From assembly GCF_018130825.1 (NCBI RefSeq), contig NZ_JAFCJS010000013.1:112092-176091 (forward strand): a stretch of 64,000 nt of DNA, written 5' to 3'. Source of the stretch: Bradyrhizobium liaoningense. GTDB lineage: Bacteria > Pseudomonadota > Alphaproteobacteria > Rhizobiales > Xanthobacteraceae. Below the pieces are notes generated by a model. That model saw only the letters and a list, made by a program, of their open reading frames with translations. It was not told the origin of the DNA and did no database searches. A program made the position numbers and the translations under genes. Of this stretch, positions 41,174-50,518 are shown piece by piece (within the stretch, counting starts at the first letter, position 1; every line of letters starts with the position of its first letter).

Positions 41174-41311
41174 TCGTTGACCGCGCAGGGCGGGGCGCGA
41201 TCGGCCCGGTCGGGGCCGGACGACCCGGGACGACTACGGGATTGTCTCGATGCCCTCTTGTGCTAGCAACATCCCGATCGAGATCTCCTTCAGGGAGGCC
41301 GGGGGCGAGCG

Positions 41312-41404
41312 ATGACCACCTTCAACCGCATCTTCACGACAGAGCGCCTGCTGCAGATCATCGTCATTCTGGCGGCGACGATTGCGATGAAGCTGATGGC
41401 ATAG
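41312..41404 (+). CDS. Putative 30-residue membrane peptide
   Basis: A short frame, MTTFNRIFTTERLLQ followed by a hydrophobic helix IIVILAATIAMKLMA. It is preceded by GGGAGG 14 bases upstream. The stop lies 11 bases from the end of the convergent cbbR gene. Amphipathic start plus hydrophobic end is typical of small membrane proteins, but length limits certainty. Confidence 0.4.
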   Translation: MTTFNRIFTTERLLQIIVILAATIAMKLMA

Positions 41405-41415
41405 CCATCTGCGGG

Positions 41416-42393
41416 CTATGGCCCGCCGAGCTCGGGCACGACGGGCAGAAAGTTCGCCCCCTCGGAACCAAGAAAATCGAACATCGCCTGCGCCGGCGGC
41501 AGTAGCACCTTGTCGCTGCGGCGGATCACGTACCACTGGCGGACGATCGGCAGGCCGGCGACATCGAGCACGATGAGCCGGCCCTCGGCGAGTTCATGCG
41601 CGACCGTGTGGGCCGAGATGAAGGCGATGCCGAGCCCGGCGATCACCGCCTGCTTGATGGTCTCGTTGCTGCTCATCTCCATGCCGATGATCGGCTCGAG
41701 ATCCGACCTCTGGAACATGCCCTCCATCAGCGTCCGCGTGCCCGAGCCGGGCTCGCGGGTGAGGAAGGTCTCGTGCACGAGGTCGGTCAGGCTGAGGCCG
41801 GAATCCTTCTCCAGCCAGTGCCCCTTGCGCGCGACGATGACGTGCGGATTGCGTCCGAGCTGACGGACGTCGACGCTGACGTCGGCCGGTGGCCGACCCA
41901 TCACCGCGAAGTCGAGGTCGTAGCCATGCATGGCCTCGCGGATCTCCTCGCGATTGCCGATGGTGAGCTTGATCTCGATCTTGGGATGCCGCCTCGAGAA
42001 CGCCGCGATCGCGTGCGGCACGAAATATTTCGCGGTCGAGACCGCGCCGAGCTGCACCGTGCCGCCGGTCCGCCCCGCCAGCAGGTCGAGCGCGCCCTGG
42101 CAATCCATGATCGCGGCCTCGACCCGCTCGGCCAGCGCCAGAACCTCCTTGCCGGCCTCCGTTAGCAGCATGCCGTCGCCGGTCCGCTGCACGAGCGGCA
42201 GGCCGGCGAGGTCCTGAAGCTGCCGGAGCTGCTGGGTCACGGCCGGCTGCGTCAGCCCGAGATGGCCGGAGGCCGCCGTCACGCTGCCCTTGGCCGACAA
42301 TGCCGCGAGCGAGCGAAGCTGCCGGATCGTCAGATGCCGGAGCTGGGCCGCCGCATGGCCGGGGCCATTATAAGAAAATTCTTTGGCGCTCAT
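41416..42393 (-). CDS. cbbR: LysR-type regulator of the cbb operon
   Basis: A 325-residue LysR-type regulator. The N-terminal helix-turn-helix reads LRSLAALSAKGSVTAASGHLGLTQPAVTQQLRQL (residues about 26-60), followed by the effector domain (GTVQLGAVSTAKYFVPHAIAAF). Such CbbR proteins bind T-N11-A-type sites between cbbR and the divergent cbb operon and activate it in response to metabolites. The gene is divergent from cbbF with a 90-base gap that holds AT-rich dyads; one dyad extends into the first codons of cbbR. Confidence 0.95.
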   Translation of the reverse strand: MSAKEFSYNGPGHAAAQLRHLTIRQLRSLAALSAKGSVTAASGHLGLTQPAVTQQLRQLQDLAGLPLVQRTGDGMLLTEAGKEVLALAERVEAAIMDCQGALDLLAGRTGGTVQLGAVSTAKYFVPHAIAAFSRRHPKIEIKLTIGNREEIREAMHGYDLDFAVMGRPPADVSVDVRQLGRNPHVIVARKGHWLEKDSGLSLTDLVHETFLTREPGSGTRTLMEGMFQRSDLEPIIGMEMSSNETIKQAVIAGLGIAFISAHTVAHELAEGRLIVLDVAGLPIVRQWYVIRRSDKVLLPPAQAMFDFLGSEGANFLPVVPELGGP

Positions 42394-42420
42394 TATGAAT
42401 AGAAATTTTCCTTATTAAGC
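42372..42420. promoter_or_regulatory. AT-rich dyads, candidate CbbR operator
   Basis: AAGAA-AA-TTCTT (42372-42383) lies within the first codons of cbbR, and AATAGAAATTTTCCTTATT (42398-42416) in the gap; ATAAGAAAATTC and, inverted, ATAAGGAAAATT are near copies. AT-rich, symmetric DNA in this position, 64-112 bases before cbbF, is the expected CbbR target. Footprints cannot be deduced. Confidence 0.5.
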
Positions 42421-42483
42421 TGCCCCTGTCAATCTCCTCATGCCGGGACTGACCGCACCGACCTCCAGCGTGGAGGGAAATGG

Positions 42484-43551
42484 ATGCGGCGCCGGCCCAG
42501 GGGATGGACGCAGATGACCGGGCAACTCAGGCTGGACGACCACCTTCAACGGTATTCAGAAACCGCACCCCACGCGCTGGCCGTGGCGACCGCCGTCGAT
42601 GCGATCGCCGCGGCCGCGATCGAGATCGCCGATCTCATCGCCACCGGCGATCTCGCGGACGCCTCGGGACTGACCACCGGCCGCAACAGCGACGGCGATG
42701 TCCAGCGCGATCTCGACGTGCAGGCCGATGCGATCCTGCGCCGCTGCCTCGGCAGGCTGCCGGTCGCCGCGCTGGCGTCGGAGGAGATGCGCGAGCCGCA
42801 GATCGGCGACCGCGAGGGGCGCATCTGCGTCGCGATCGATCCGCTCGACGGCTCCTCCAACATCGACATCAACATGACCGTCGGCACGATCTTCTCGATC
42901 CTGCCCGCGCCCGATGACCTCTCGCTCGCCTTCCACCAGCGCGGCTCGGCGCAGCTCGCGGCCGGCTTCGTCACCTACGGCCCGCAGACCTCGCTGGTGC
43001 TGACGCTCGGCGACGGCGTCGACATCTTCACGCTCGACCGCAAGGCCGGCTGCTTCCGCCTCGCGCGCAGTGCCGTGCAGATCTCCGAGGCCTGCGAGGA
43101 GTTCGCGATCAACGCATCGAACCGCCGCCATTGGGATCCGCCGGTGCGCGCCTTCATCGACGAATGCCTCGCCGGCGTCGAGGGGCCCGCCAACCACGAT
43201 TTCAACATGCGCTGGATCGGCTCGCTGGTCGCAGAGGCCTATCGCATCCTCACGCGCGGCGGCGTGTTCCTCTATCCCTCCGATGCGCGTCCCGGCTATG
43301 GCGACGGTCGCCTGCGCCTCACCTACGAGGCGCATCCGATGGCGATGATCATCGAGCAGGCCGGCGGCTCGGCCACGACCGGGCGCGAGCGCATCCTCGA
43401 CCTCTCCGCGCAGAGCCTGCACCAGCGCGTGCCGCTGATCATGGGCTCGAGCAACGAGGTGCGGCGCGTCGAGGAATTGCATTGCGATCCGCTGCTGGTT
43501 GCCAGCGTCTCAGCGCCGCTGTTCGCGCGGCGCGGATTCTTCCGACTCTGA
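42484..43551 (+). CDS. cbbF: Class I fructose-1,6-bisphosphatase (Calvin cycle)
   Basis: A 355-residue FBPase; it releases phosphate from fructose-1,6-bisphosphate (and sedoheptulose bisphosphate) to regenerate ribulose bisphosphate. Metal-binding Glu100-Glu101 (LASEEM) and the signature DPLDGSSNID from Asp119 are visible, plus YPSDARPGYGDGRLRLTYEAHPMA in the sugar-binding region. ATG 42484 has GGAGG seven bases upstream; a second Met (42514) is internal. First gene of the cbb operon, 12 bases before cbbP. Confidence 0.96.
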   Translation: MRRRPRGWTQMTGQLRLDDHLQRYSETAPHALAVATAVDAIAAAAIEIADLIATGDLADASGLTTGRNSDGDVQRDLDVQADAILRRCLGRLPVAALASEEMREPQIGDREGRICVAIDPLDGSSNIDINMTVGTIFSILPAPDDLSLAFHQRGSAQLAAGFVTYGPQTSLVLTLGDGVDIFTLDRKAGCFRLARSAVQISEACEEFAINASNRRHWDPPVRAFIDECLAGVEGPANHDFNMRWIGSLVAEAYRILTRGGVFLYPSDARPGYGDGRLRLTYEAHPMAMIIEQAGGSATTGRERILDLSAQSLHQRVPLIMGSSNEVRRVEELHCDPLLVASVSAPLFARRGFFRL

Positions 43552-43563
43552 GCGAGGCATCCC

Positions 43564-44439
43564 ATGTCCAGGAAGCACCCGATCATCTCCATCACCGGCT
43601 CCTCCGGCGCCGGCACCACCTCGGTGAAGAAGACGTTCGAGCAGATCTTCTTCCGCGAGAAGGTCAACGCCGCCTACATCGAAGGCGATGCCTTCCATCG
43701 CTACGACCGCGCCGAGATGCGCACGCAGATGGCCAAGGAGGCCGAGCGCGGCAACAAGCACTTCAGCCATTTCAGCCCCGAGACCAATTTGTTCGAGGAG
43801 CTGGAACGTGCCTTCCGCGACTATGGCGAGACCGGCACCGCGGTGACGCGGCACTACGTCCATGACGCCGAGGAATCGGCGCTGCATGGCGCGGCGCCCG
43901 GCACCTTCACCGAGTGGAAGCAGCTGCCGGAGAACTCCGACCTGCTGTTCTACGAGGGCCTGCACGGCGCCGTCGTCACCGACAAGGTCAACGTCGCGCG
44001 CTATGCCGACCTCAAGATCGGCGTCGTGCCCGTCATCAATCTCGAATGGATCCAGAAGCTGCACCGCGACCGCAGCGCGCGCGGCTATTCGACCGAGGCC
44101 GTGACCGACACCATCCTGCGGCGGATGCCGGATTACATCCACTACATCTGCCCGCAATTCACCGAGACCGACATCAACTTCCAGCGCGTTCCGACGGTGG
44201 ATACGTCGAATCCCTTCATCGCGCGCTGGATCCCGACGCCGGACGAATCGATGGTCGTGATCCGCTTCAAGAACCCGCGCGGCATCGACTTCCCCTATCT
44301 GCTCTCGATGCTGCCGCAGAGCTGGATGTCGCGCGCGAACTCGATCGTGTGTCCCGGCGCGAAGCTTGATCTGGCGATGCAGCTGATCCTGACGCCGCTG
44401 ATCATGCAGCTCATCGAGCGCAAGCGCAGCCTGAAGTGA
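43564..44439 (+). CDS. cbbP: Phosphoribulokinase
   Basis: A 291-residue proteobacterial-type phosphoribulokinase, which makes ribulose-1,5-bisphosphate from ribulose-5-phosphate and ATP. Walker A is GSSGAGTTS (12-20), with EGDAFHRYDR near 42-51, FEGLHGAVV-like YEGLHGAVVTDKVN near 136-149 and EWIQKLHRDRSARGYSTEAVTDTIL further on. Length and motifs match the allosteric bacterial type, usually activated by NADH. 16 bases before cbbT. Confidence 0.97.
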   Translation: MSRKHPIISITGSSGAGTTSVKKTFEQIFFREKVNAAYIEGDAFHRYDRAEMRTQMAKEAERGNKHFSHFSPETNLFEELERAFRDYGETGTAVTRHYVHDAEESALHGAAPGTFTEWKQLPENSDLLFYEGLHGAVVTDKVNVARYADLKIGVVPVINLEWIQKLHRDRSARGYSTEAVTDTILRRMPDYIHYICPQFTETDINFQRVPTVDTSNPFIARWIPTPDESMVVIRFKNPRGIDFPYLLSMLPQSWMSRANSIVCPGAKLDLAMQLILTPLIMQLIERKRSLK

Positions 44440-44455
44440 ACAGGGAGAGAATCCG

Positions 44456-46474
44456 ATGAACATCTCCGTCCACGCCGAAGCCGACCTCACGGCGGTCACG
44501 CATCACGATCTCGCCAATGCCGTCCGCTTCCTCGCGGTCGATGCCATCGAGACCTCGCAGTCCGGTCATCCCGGCCTGCCCATGGGCATGGCCGATGTCG
44601 CAACCGTGCTGTTCTCGCGCTTCCTGAAATTCGACTCCGCGCATCCGAACTGGCCGGACCGCGACCGCTTCGTGCTGTCGGCGGGGCACGGCTCGATGCT
44701 GCTCTATGCGCTGCTGCACCTCACCGGCGGCGATGTCAGCCTCGATGACATCAAGGCCTTCAGGCAGTGGGGCTCGAAGACGCCGGGCCATCCCGAATAT
44801 GGTCACACGCCTGGTGTCGAGACCACGACGGGCCCGCTGGGGCAGGGCATTGCGACCGCGGTCGGCATGGCGCTCGCCGAGCGCATGGGCAACGCGCGGC
44901 ATGGCGATGGCCTCGTCGATCACTTCACCTATGTCATCGCGGGTGATGGCTGCCTGATGGAGGGCATCAGCCAGGAGGCGATCTCGCTCGCCGGCCATCT
45001 CGGGCTCGGCCGCCTGATCGTGCTGTTCGACGATAACGGCATCTCCATCGACGGTCCCACCTCGCTCGCAACGTCGGACGACCAGCTCGCGCGTTTCGCT
45101 GCCTCCGGCTGGTCGGTGCGCCGCGTCGACGGACACGATCCCGAAGCCGTTGCGCAGGCGATCGCGGAGGAGCGGGAGACCGCAAAGCCGTCGCTGATCG
45201 CCTGCCGCACCATCATCGGCTACGGCGCGCCTGATAGACAAGGCACCGAGAAGGCGCATGGCGCGCCGCTCGGCACCGAGCAGACGGCGGCGGCACGTCG
45301 GACGCTCGGTTGGGACTATCAGCCGTTCGTGGTGCCTGTCACGATCCAGAAGGCGTGGCGCATGATCGGGCAGCGCGGGCAGGTCGATCGGCTCGCCTGG
45401 CTCGATCGCTACGAAGACGCGACGCCGGAGCAGCGCGACCTGTTCGTCGAGGGCAAGGCCGTGGCTCTGCCGGCCGCGTATGCGCTGGCTGCGGCGAAAT
45501 TGCGCGAACGCTTTGCCAGCGAGCGGCCCAAGCTTGCGACGCGGCAGGCCTCGCAACAGGTGCTCGACGGCATCGCCGGAACGATCCCCGGCCTGGTCGG
45601 CGGCTCCGCGGACCTGACCCATTCCAACCTGACGCATGCGAAGGCGCAGGCGCCGGTCAAGAGTGGTGCATTCGCCGGCAACTACATCCACTATGGCATT
45701 CGCGAGCACGGCATGGCCGCCGCGATGAACGGCCTCGCTCTGCATGGCGGCTTCATCCCCTACGGCGGCACGTTCCTGGCGTTCTCCGATTACAGCCGGC
45801 CCGCAATCCGTCTTGCGGCCCTGATGCGGCTGCGCGTCATCCATGTGATGACGCACGACTCCATCGGTCTCGGCGAGGACGGCCCGACGCACCAGCCGGT
45901 CGAGCATCTCGCGGCACTGCGCGTCATTCCGAACCTGCTTGTGTTTCGCCCGGCCGACGCAGTCGAAACGCTGGAAGCATGGGATTGCGCGCTCGAAGCG
46001 GAGGATCGCCCCTCGGTGCTGTGCCTGTCACGGCAGGCGCTGCCGACCTTCCGCAGCGACGTCCGCGGCAGGAACCGCGTCGCACGCGGCGCCTATCTCG
46101 TCGTCTCGCCCGACGGCGGCCGCGACGTGACGCTGATAGCGACCGGCTCGGAAGTGTCGATCGCCCTGGAAGCCGCCCGCCTGCTTGCGACCGAGCACGT
46201 CCGCGCGGCCGTGGTCTCCGCGCCCTGCTTCGCGCTGTTCGAAGAGCAGCCGGAGGATTACCGCGCCTGTGTGCTCGGCACCGCGCCGCGCGTCGGCATC
46301 GAGGCGGCCGTCGTTGGCGATTGGCATCGCTGGATCGGCACCGACGGTGAATTCGTCGGCATGCGCGGTTTCGGCGCCTCGGCGCCGGCGCCGGTGCTGT
46401 ATCGCGAATTCGGCATCACGCCGCAAAGCATTGCGGAAGCGGCCCGCCGGGCGATCGCCCGCAAGAGCCAATAA
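44456..46474 (+). CDS. cbbT: Transketolase
   Basis: A 672-residue thiamine-diphosphate enzyme that exchanges two-carbon units in the Calvin cycle and pentose phosphate pathway. Motifs include SQSGHPGLPMGMADV near 34-48, the TPP and Mg region GDGCLMEGISQEA starting at 163, and in the second half GIREHGMAAAMNGLALHGG and THDSIGLGEDGPTHQPVEHLA (split regions). It lies in the cbb operon 16 bases after cbbP; a housekeeping tkt elsewhere in the genome is likely. Confidence 0.97.
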   Translation: MNISVHAEADLTAVTHHDLANAVRFLAVDAIETSQSGHPGLPMGMADVATVLFSRFLKFDSAHPNWPDRDRFVLSAGHGSMLLYALLHLTGGDVSLDDIKAFRQWGSKTPGHPEYGHTPGVETTTGPLGQGIATAVGMALAERMGNARHGDGLVDHFTYVIAGDGCLMEGISQEAISLAGHLGLGRLIVLFDDNGISIDGPTSLATSDDQLARFAASGWSVRRVDGHDPEAVAQAIAEERETAKPSLIACRTIIGYGAPDRQGTEKAHGAPLGTEQTAAARRTLGWDYQPFVVPVTIQKAWRMIGQRGQVDRLAWLDRYEDATPEQRDLFVEGKAVALPAAYALAAAKLRERFASERPKLATRQASQQVLDGIAGTIPGLVGGSADLTHSNLTHAKAQAPVKSGAFAGNYIHYGIREHGMAAAMNGLALHGGFIPYGGTFLAFSDYSRPAIRLAALMRLRVIHVMTHDSIGLGEDGPTHQPVEHLAALRVIPNLLVFRPADAVETLEAWDCALEAEDRPSVLCLSRQALPTFRSDVRGRNRVARGAYLVVSPDGGRDVTLIATGSEVSIALEAARLLATEHVRAAVVSAPCFALFEEQPEDYRACVLGTAPRVGIEAAVVGDWHRWIGTDGEFVGMRGFGASAPAPVLYREFGITPQSIAEAARRAIARKSQ

Positions 46475-46486
46475 GGAGGACGACCC

Positions 46487-47572
46487 TTGGCCCGTATCAC
46501 CCTTCGCCAACTGCTCGACCACGCCGCAAGCCACGGCTACGCCGTGCCGGCGTTCAACATCAACAACATGGAGCAGGGCATCGCGATCATGCAGGCGGCG
46601 GCCGAGGTCGACGCGCCCGTCATCATCCAGGCCTCGCGCGGCGCGCGCAGCTATGCCGGCGATCTCATGCTTTCGCACATGATCGACGCGCTGGAGCGGA
46701 CCTATCCGGACATTCCGCTCTGCATGCACCAGGACCACGGCAATGACGAGGCGACCTGCGCCTCCGCCATCGCCCACGGGTTCACTTCGGTGATGATGGA
46801 CGGCTCGCTCAAGGCTGATGCCAAGACGGCGGCCGACTACGACTACAACGTCGCGATCACGCGTCGCGTCGTCGATCTCGCCCATTGGGTCGGTGCCTCC
46901 GTCGAAGGCGAGCTTGGCGTGCTCGGCTCGCTCGAGCATGGCGGCGGCGAGCAGGAGGACGGCCATGGCGTCGAGGGCAAGGTCAGCCACGACCAGTTGC
47001 TGACTGATCCTGATCAGGCCGTCGATTTCGTCCGCGCCACGAAAGTGGATGCGCTGGCGATTGCGATGGGCACCTCGCACGGCGCCTACAAGTTCAGCCG
47101 CAAGCCTGACGGCGACATCCTGGCAATGCGGGTGGTCGAGGAGATCCACCGCCGGCTGCCGAACACGCACCTGGTCATGCACGGCTCCTCCTCGGTGCCG
47201 CAGCCGCTCCAGGACATGTTCAACCAGTTCGGTGGCGAGATGCCGCAGACCTGGGGCGTGCCGGTCGAGGAAATTGTCCGGGGCATCAAGAGTGGCGTGC
47301 GCAAGGTCAATATCGACACCGACTGCCGCCTCGCGATGACCGCGGTGTTCCGGAAAGTCGCCGCGCAAGCACGCTCCGAGTTCGATCCGCGCAAATTCCT
47401 CAAGCCGGCGATGGACGCGATGCGCGAGCTTTGCCGCGAGCGGTTCGAGCAGTTCGGCACCGCGGGCCATGCCAGCAGGATCAAGGTGGTCCCGATGAGC
47501 GAGATGGCACGGCGCTATCGCGCCGGCGAGCTCGATCCACGCATCGGCGCCCGCGAGCCGGTCGCCGCCTAA
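46487..47572 (+). CDS. cbbA: Class II fructose-bisphosphate aldolase
   Basis: A 361-residue zinc aldolase that condenses dihydroxyacetone phosphate with glyceraldehyde-3-phosphate or erythrose-4-phosphate. Typical regions are VPAFNINNMEQ, the zinc His region CMHQDHGND (80-87), VEGELGVLGSLEHGG and VRKVNIDTDCRLAMT. The start is TTG 46487 with AGGAGGA upstream. It lies 12 bases after cbbT and 31 bases before cbbL, in the cbb operon. Confidence 0.96.
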   Translation: MARITLRQLLDHAASHGYAVPAFNINNMEQGIAIMQAAAEVDAPVIIQASRGARSYAGDLMLSHMIDALERTYPDIPLCMHQDHGNDEATCASAIAHGFTSVMMDGSLKADAKTAADYDYNVAITRRVVDLAHWVGASVEGELGVLGSLEHGGGEQEDGHGVEGKVSHDQLLTDPDQAVDFVRATKVDALAIAMGTSHGAYKFSRKPDGDILAMRVVEEIHRRLPNTHLVMHGSSSVPQPLQDMFNQFGGEMPQTWGVPVEEIVRGIKSGVRKVNIDTDCRLAMTAVFRKVAAQARSEFDPRKFLKPAMDAMRELCRERFEQFGTAGHASRIKVVPMSEMARRYRAGELDPRIGAREPVAA

Positions 47573-47603
47573 TCATTCAGAGAGAGAAGAGCAGGAGAGA
47601 GCC

Positions 47604-49064
47604 ATGAATGCACATGCTGGAACGATCCGCGGCAAGGAGCGCTATCGATCGGGCACGATGGAATACGCGCGCATGGGCTATTGGGAGCCCGAATACACGC
47701 CGAAGGACACCGACGTCATCGCGCTATTCCGCGTCACGCCGCAGGACGGCGTCGATCCGATCGAGGCGTCGGCTGCTGTTGCCGGCGAATCCTCGACTGC
47801 GACCTGGACCGTCGTTTGGACCGACCGCTTGACCGCTGCGGAGAAGTACCGCGCCAAGTGCTATCGCGTCGATCCGGTGCCCGGCACGCCAGGCTCGTAT
47901 TTCGCCTACATCGCCTACGATCTCGACCTGTTCGAGCCCGGCTCGATCGCGAACCTCTCGGCCTCGATCATCGGCAACGTGTTCGGCTTCAAGCCGCTCA
48001 AGGCCCTGCGGCTCGAGGACATGCGCTTCCCCGTCGCCTATGTGAAGACGTTCCAGGGACCGGCGACGGGCATCGTGGTCGAGCGCGAGCGGCTCGACAA
48101 GTTCGGCCGGCCGCTGCTGGGCGCAACGGTGAAGCCGAAGCTCGGCCTGTCCGGCCGCAACTACGGCCGCGTGGTCTACGAGGCGCTGAAGGGCGGGCTC
48201 GACTTCACCAAGGACGACGAGAACATCAACTCGCAGCCCTTCATGCATTGGCGCGATCGCTTCCTCTATTGCATGGAGGCGGTGAACCGCGCGCAGGCGG
48301 CCTCCGGCGAGGTGAAGGGCACCTACCTGAACGTCACCGCGGGGACGATGGAGGACATGTACGAGCGCGCGGAGTTCGCCAAGGAGCTCGGATCGTGCAT
48401 CGTCATGATCGACCTCGTGATCGGCTACACCGCGATCCAGTCGATGGCCAAATGGGCGAGGCGCAACGACATGATCCTGCATCTGCATCGCGCCGGTCAC
48501 TCGACCTACACGCGGCAGAAGAGCCACGGCGTGTCGTTCCGCGTCATCGCCAAATGGATGCGGCTCGCCGGTGTCGACCACATCCATGCCGGCACGGTGG
48601 TCGGAAAGCTCGAAGGCGATCCCAACACCACGCGCGGCTACTACGATGTGTGTCGCGAGGAGTTCAACCCGACCAAGCTCGAGCATGGCATCTTCTTCGA
48701 CCAGTCCTGGGCTAGCCTGAACAAGATGATGCCGGTCGCTTCCGGCGGTATCCATGCCGGCCAGATGCACCAGTTGCTCGATCTCCTGGGCGAGGACGTC
48801 GTGCTGCAGTTCGGCGGTGGCACGATCGGCCATCCGATGGGCATCGCGGCCGGTGCGATCGCCAACCGCGTGGCGCTGGAAGCAATGATCCTCGCCCGCA
48901 ACGAGGGGCGCGACTACGTCCACGAGGGTCCGGAGATCCTGGCGAAGGCAGCGCAGACCTGCACGCCGCTGAAATCGGCGCTCGACGTCTGGAAGGACGT
49001 CACCTTCAACTATCAATCCACCGACACGCCGGACTTCGTGCCGACGGCGCTGGAAACCGTTTGA
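47604..49064 (+). CDS. cbbL: RuBisCO large subunit, form IC
   Basis: A 486-residue red-type (form IC) RuBisCO large chain, which fixes CO2 on ribulose-1,5-bisphosphate. Key residues: Lys177 and Lys179 in TVKPKLG, the carbamylated Lys203 with Asp205 and Glu206 in GLDFTKDDEN, His296-region HLHRAGHSTYTR, and loop 6 Lys335 in GTVVGKLEGD. All catalytic residues are present, so the enzyme should be active. Followed 11 bases after its stop by cbbS. The red-type form needs the adjacent CbbX activase. Confidence 0.98.
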   Translation: MNAHAGTIRGKERYRSGTMEYARMGYWEPEYTPKDTDVIALFRVTPQDGVDPIEASAAVAGESSTATWTVVWTDRLTAAEKYRAKCYRVDPVPGTPGSYFAYIAYDLDLFEPGSIANLSASIIGNVFGFKPLKALRLEDMRFPVAYVKTFQGPATGIVVERERLDKFGRPLLGATVKPKLGLSGRNYGRVVYEALKGGLDFTKDDENINSQPFMHWRDRFLYCMEAVNRAQAASGEVKGTYLNVTAGTMEDMYERAEFAKELGSCIVMIDLVIGYTAIQSMAKWARRNDMILHLHRAGHSTYTRQKSHGVSFRVIAKWMRLAGVDHIHAGTVVGKLEGDPNTTRGYYDVCREEFNPTKLEHGIFFDQSWASLNKMMPVASGGIHAGQMHQLLDLLGEDVVLQFGGGTIGHPMGIAAGAIANRVALEAMILARNEGRDYVHEGPEILAKAAQTCTPLKSALDVWKDVTFNYQSTDTPDFVPTALETV

Positions 49065-49075
49065 GGAGTTATGAG

Positions 49076-49483
49076 ATGAAACTGACCCAGGGCTGCTTCT
49101 CGTTCCTGCCTGATCTGACCGACGACCAGATCACCAAGCAGGTGCAATATTGCCTCGCTAATGGCTGGGCGGTGAACATTGAGTTCACCGACGACCCGCA
49201 TCCCCGCAACACCTATTGGGAGATGTGGGGCTTGCCGATGTTCGATCTCCAGGACGCCGCCGGCGTGATGATGGAGCTCGCCGAATGCCGCCGGGTGTAT
49301 GGCGACCGCTACATCCGCATCAGCGGCTTCGATTCCAGTCATGGCTGGGAGTCGGTGCGGATCTCCTTCCTCGTCAACCGTCCGCCGCAGGAAGCGGAAT
49401 TCGAGCTGGTGCGGCAGGAAGTTGGCGGCCGCGCGATCCGCTACACCACGGTGCGGAAGCCGGCTGCCCACGCCACTCAGTAG
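49076..49483 (+). CDS. cbbS: RuBisCO small subunit
   Basis: A 135-residue small chain, MKLTQGCFSFLPDLTDDQI, YWEMWGLPMFD and the extended C-terminus (VRISFLVNRPPQEAEFELVRQEVG) typical of red-type form I small subunits, which carry a longer C-terminal hairpin than green-type. ATG 49076 is used, preceded by GGAG; the in-frame start at 49061 overlaps the cbbL stop. It caps the octameric large-subunit core. Confidence 0.97.
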   Translation: MKLTQGCFSFLPDLTDDQITKQVQYCLANGWAVNIEFTDDPHPRNTYWEMWGLPMFDLQDAAGVMMELAECRRVYGDRYIRISGFDSSHGWESVRISFLVNRPPQEAEFELVRQEVGGRAIRYTTVRKPAAHATQ

Positions 49484-49582
49484 CCATTTTCCCTCCGCGC
49501 GGAGCGCTCCCTGCTCCGTATCCTTGGCGGACCACTGCTTCGCCGCCTCCCCCGCGGCGAAGCCCTTTTATTCGAGGTGCCG

Positions 49583-50518
49583 ATGCTCGATGTCCCCCAT
49601 GCAACGACGACCGATCAAAGCGAGACGCAATTCGATCTTCGCAAGGAGGCCGAAGCCGCCGGGATCACCGATACGCTGCAACAACTCGAGCAGGAGCTGA
49701 TCGGGCTCAAGCCGGTGAAGAGCCGCGTACGCCAGATCGCCTCGCTGCTGCTGATCGAGCGCATCCGGCAGCGCGCCGGCCTCGCCGCCGCGCCGCCGAC
49801 GCTGCACATGTCGTTCACGGGCAATCCCGGCACCGGCAAGACGACTGTCGCGCTGCGCATGGCCAAGATCCTGCACGGCCTCGGCTTCGTGCGGCGCGGG
49901 CAGGTGATCTCGGTGACGCGCGACGATCTCGTTGGCCAGTACATCGGCCACACCGCGCCGAAGACGAAGGAGATCCTGAAGAAGGCGATGGGCGGCGTGC
50001 TGTTCATCGACGAGGCCTACTATCTGCATCGTCCCGACAACGAGCGCGACTACGGCCAGGAATCCATCGAGATCCTGCTCCAGGTGATGGAAAACCAGCG
50101 CGAGGACCTCGTGGTGATCCTCGCCGGCTATGGCGAGCGGATGACGAGCTTCTTCGCCTCCAATCCCGGCTTCCGCTCGCGCATCGCGCACCATATCGAA
50201 TTCCCTGATTATGCAGAGGCCGAGCTGCTCGTCATCGCCGAGCTGATGCTGAGGGAGCGGGGCTATCGCTTCTCGGCAGCGGCACGCGAGGCGTTCGAGA
50301 AATACATCGCGCTGCGCCGGACCCAGCCGTTCTTCTCCAACGCCCGCTCGATCCGCAACGCGGTCGACCGCATCCGCCTGCGGCAGGCCGATCGCCTAGT
50401 GTCCGATCTCAACCGTATGCTCGATGTCGCCGATCTCGAAACCATCGACCCGGCGGATGTCCTCGCAAGCCGCGTCTTCAGCGGTGGTCCGGTCGCGGAA
50501 AGGAGCGTGAAGGCATGA
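49583..50518 (+). CDS. cbbX: CbbX red-type RuBisCO activase
   Basis: A 311-residue AAA+ ATPase that pulls on the large-subunit C-terminus of red-type RuBisCO to release inhibitory sugar phosphates. Walker A GNPGTGKTT (80-88) and Walker B VLFIDEAYYL (139-148) are visible, and GERMTSFFASNPGFRSRI carries the Arg finger region. ATG 49583 is preferred to the in-frame GTG at 49577. It shares an ATGA overlap with cbbE. Confidence 0.96.
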   Translation: MLDVPHATTTDQSETQFDLRKEAEAAGITDTLQQLEQELIGLKPVKSRVRQIASLLLIERIRQRAGLAAAPPTLHMSFTGNPGTGKTTVALRMAKILHGLGFVRRGQVISVTRDDLVGQYIGHTAPKTKEILKKAMGGVLFIDEAYYLHRPDNERDYGQESIEILLQVMENQREDLVVILAGYGERMTSFFASNPGFRSRIAHHIEFPDYAEAELLVIAELMLRERGYRFSAAAREAFEKYIALRRTQPFFSNARSIRNAVDRIRLRQADRLVSDLNRMLDVADLETIDPADVLASRVFSGGPVAERSVKA

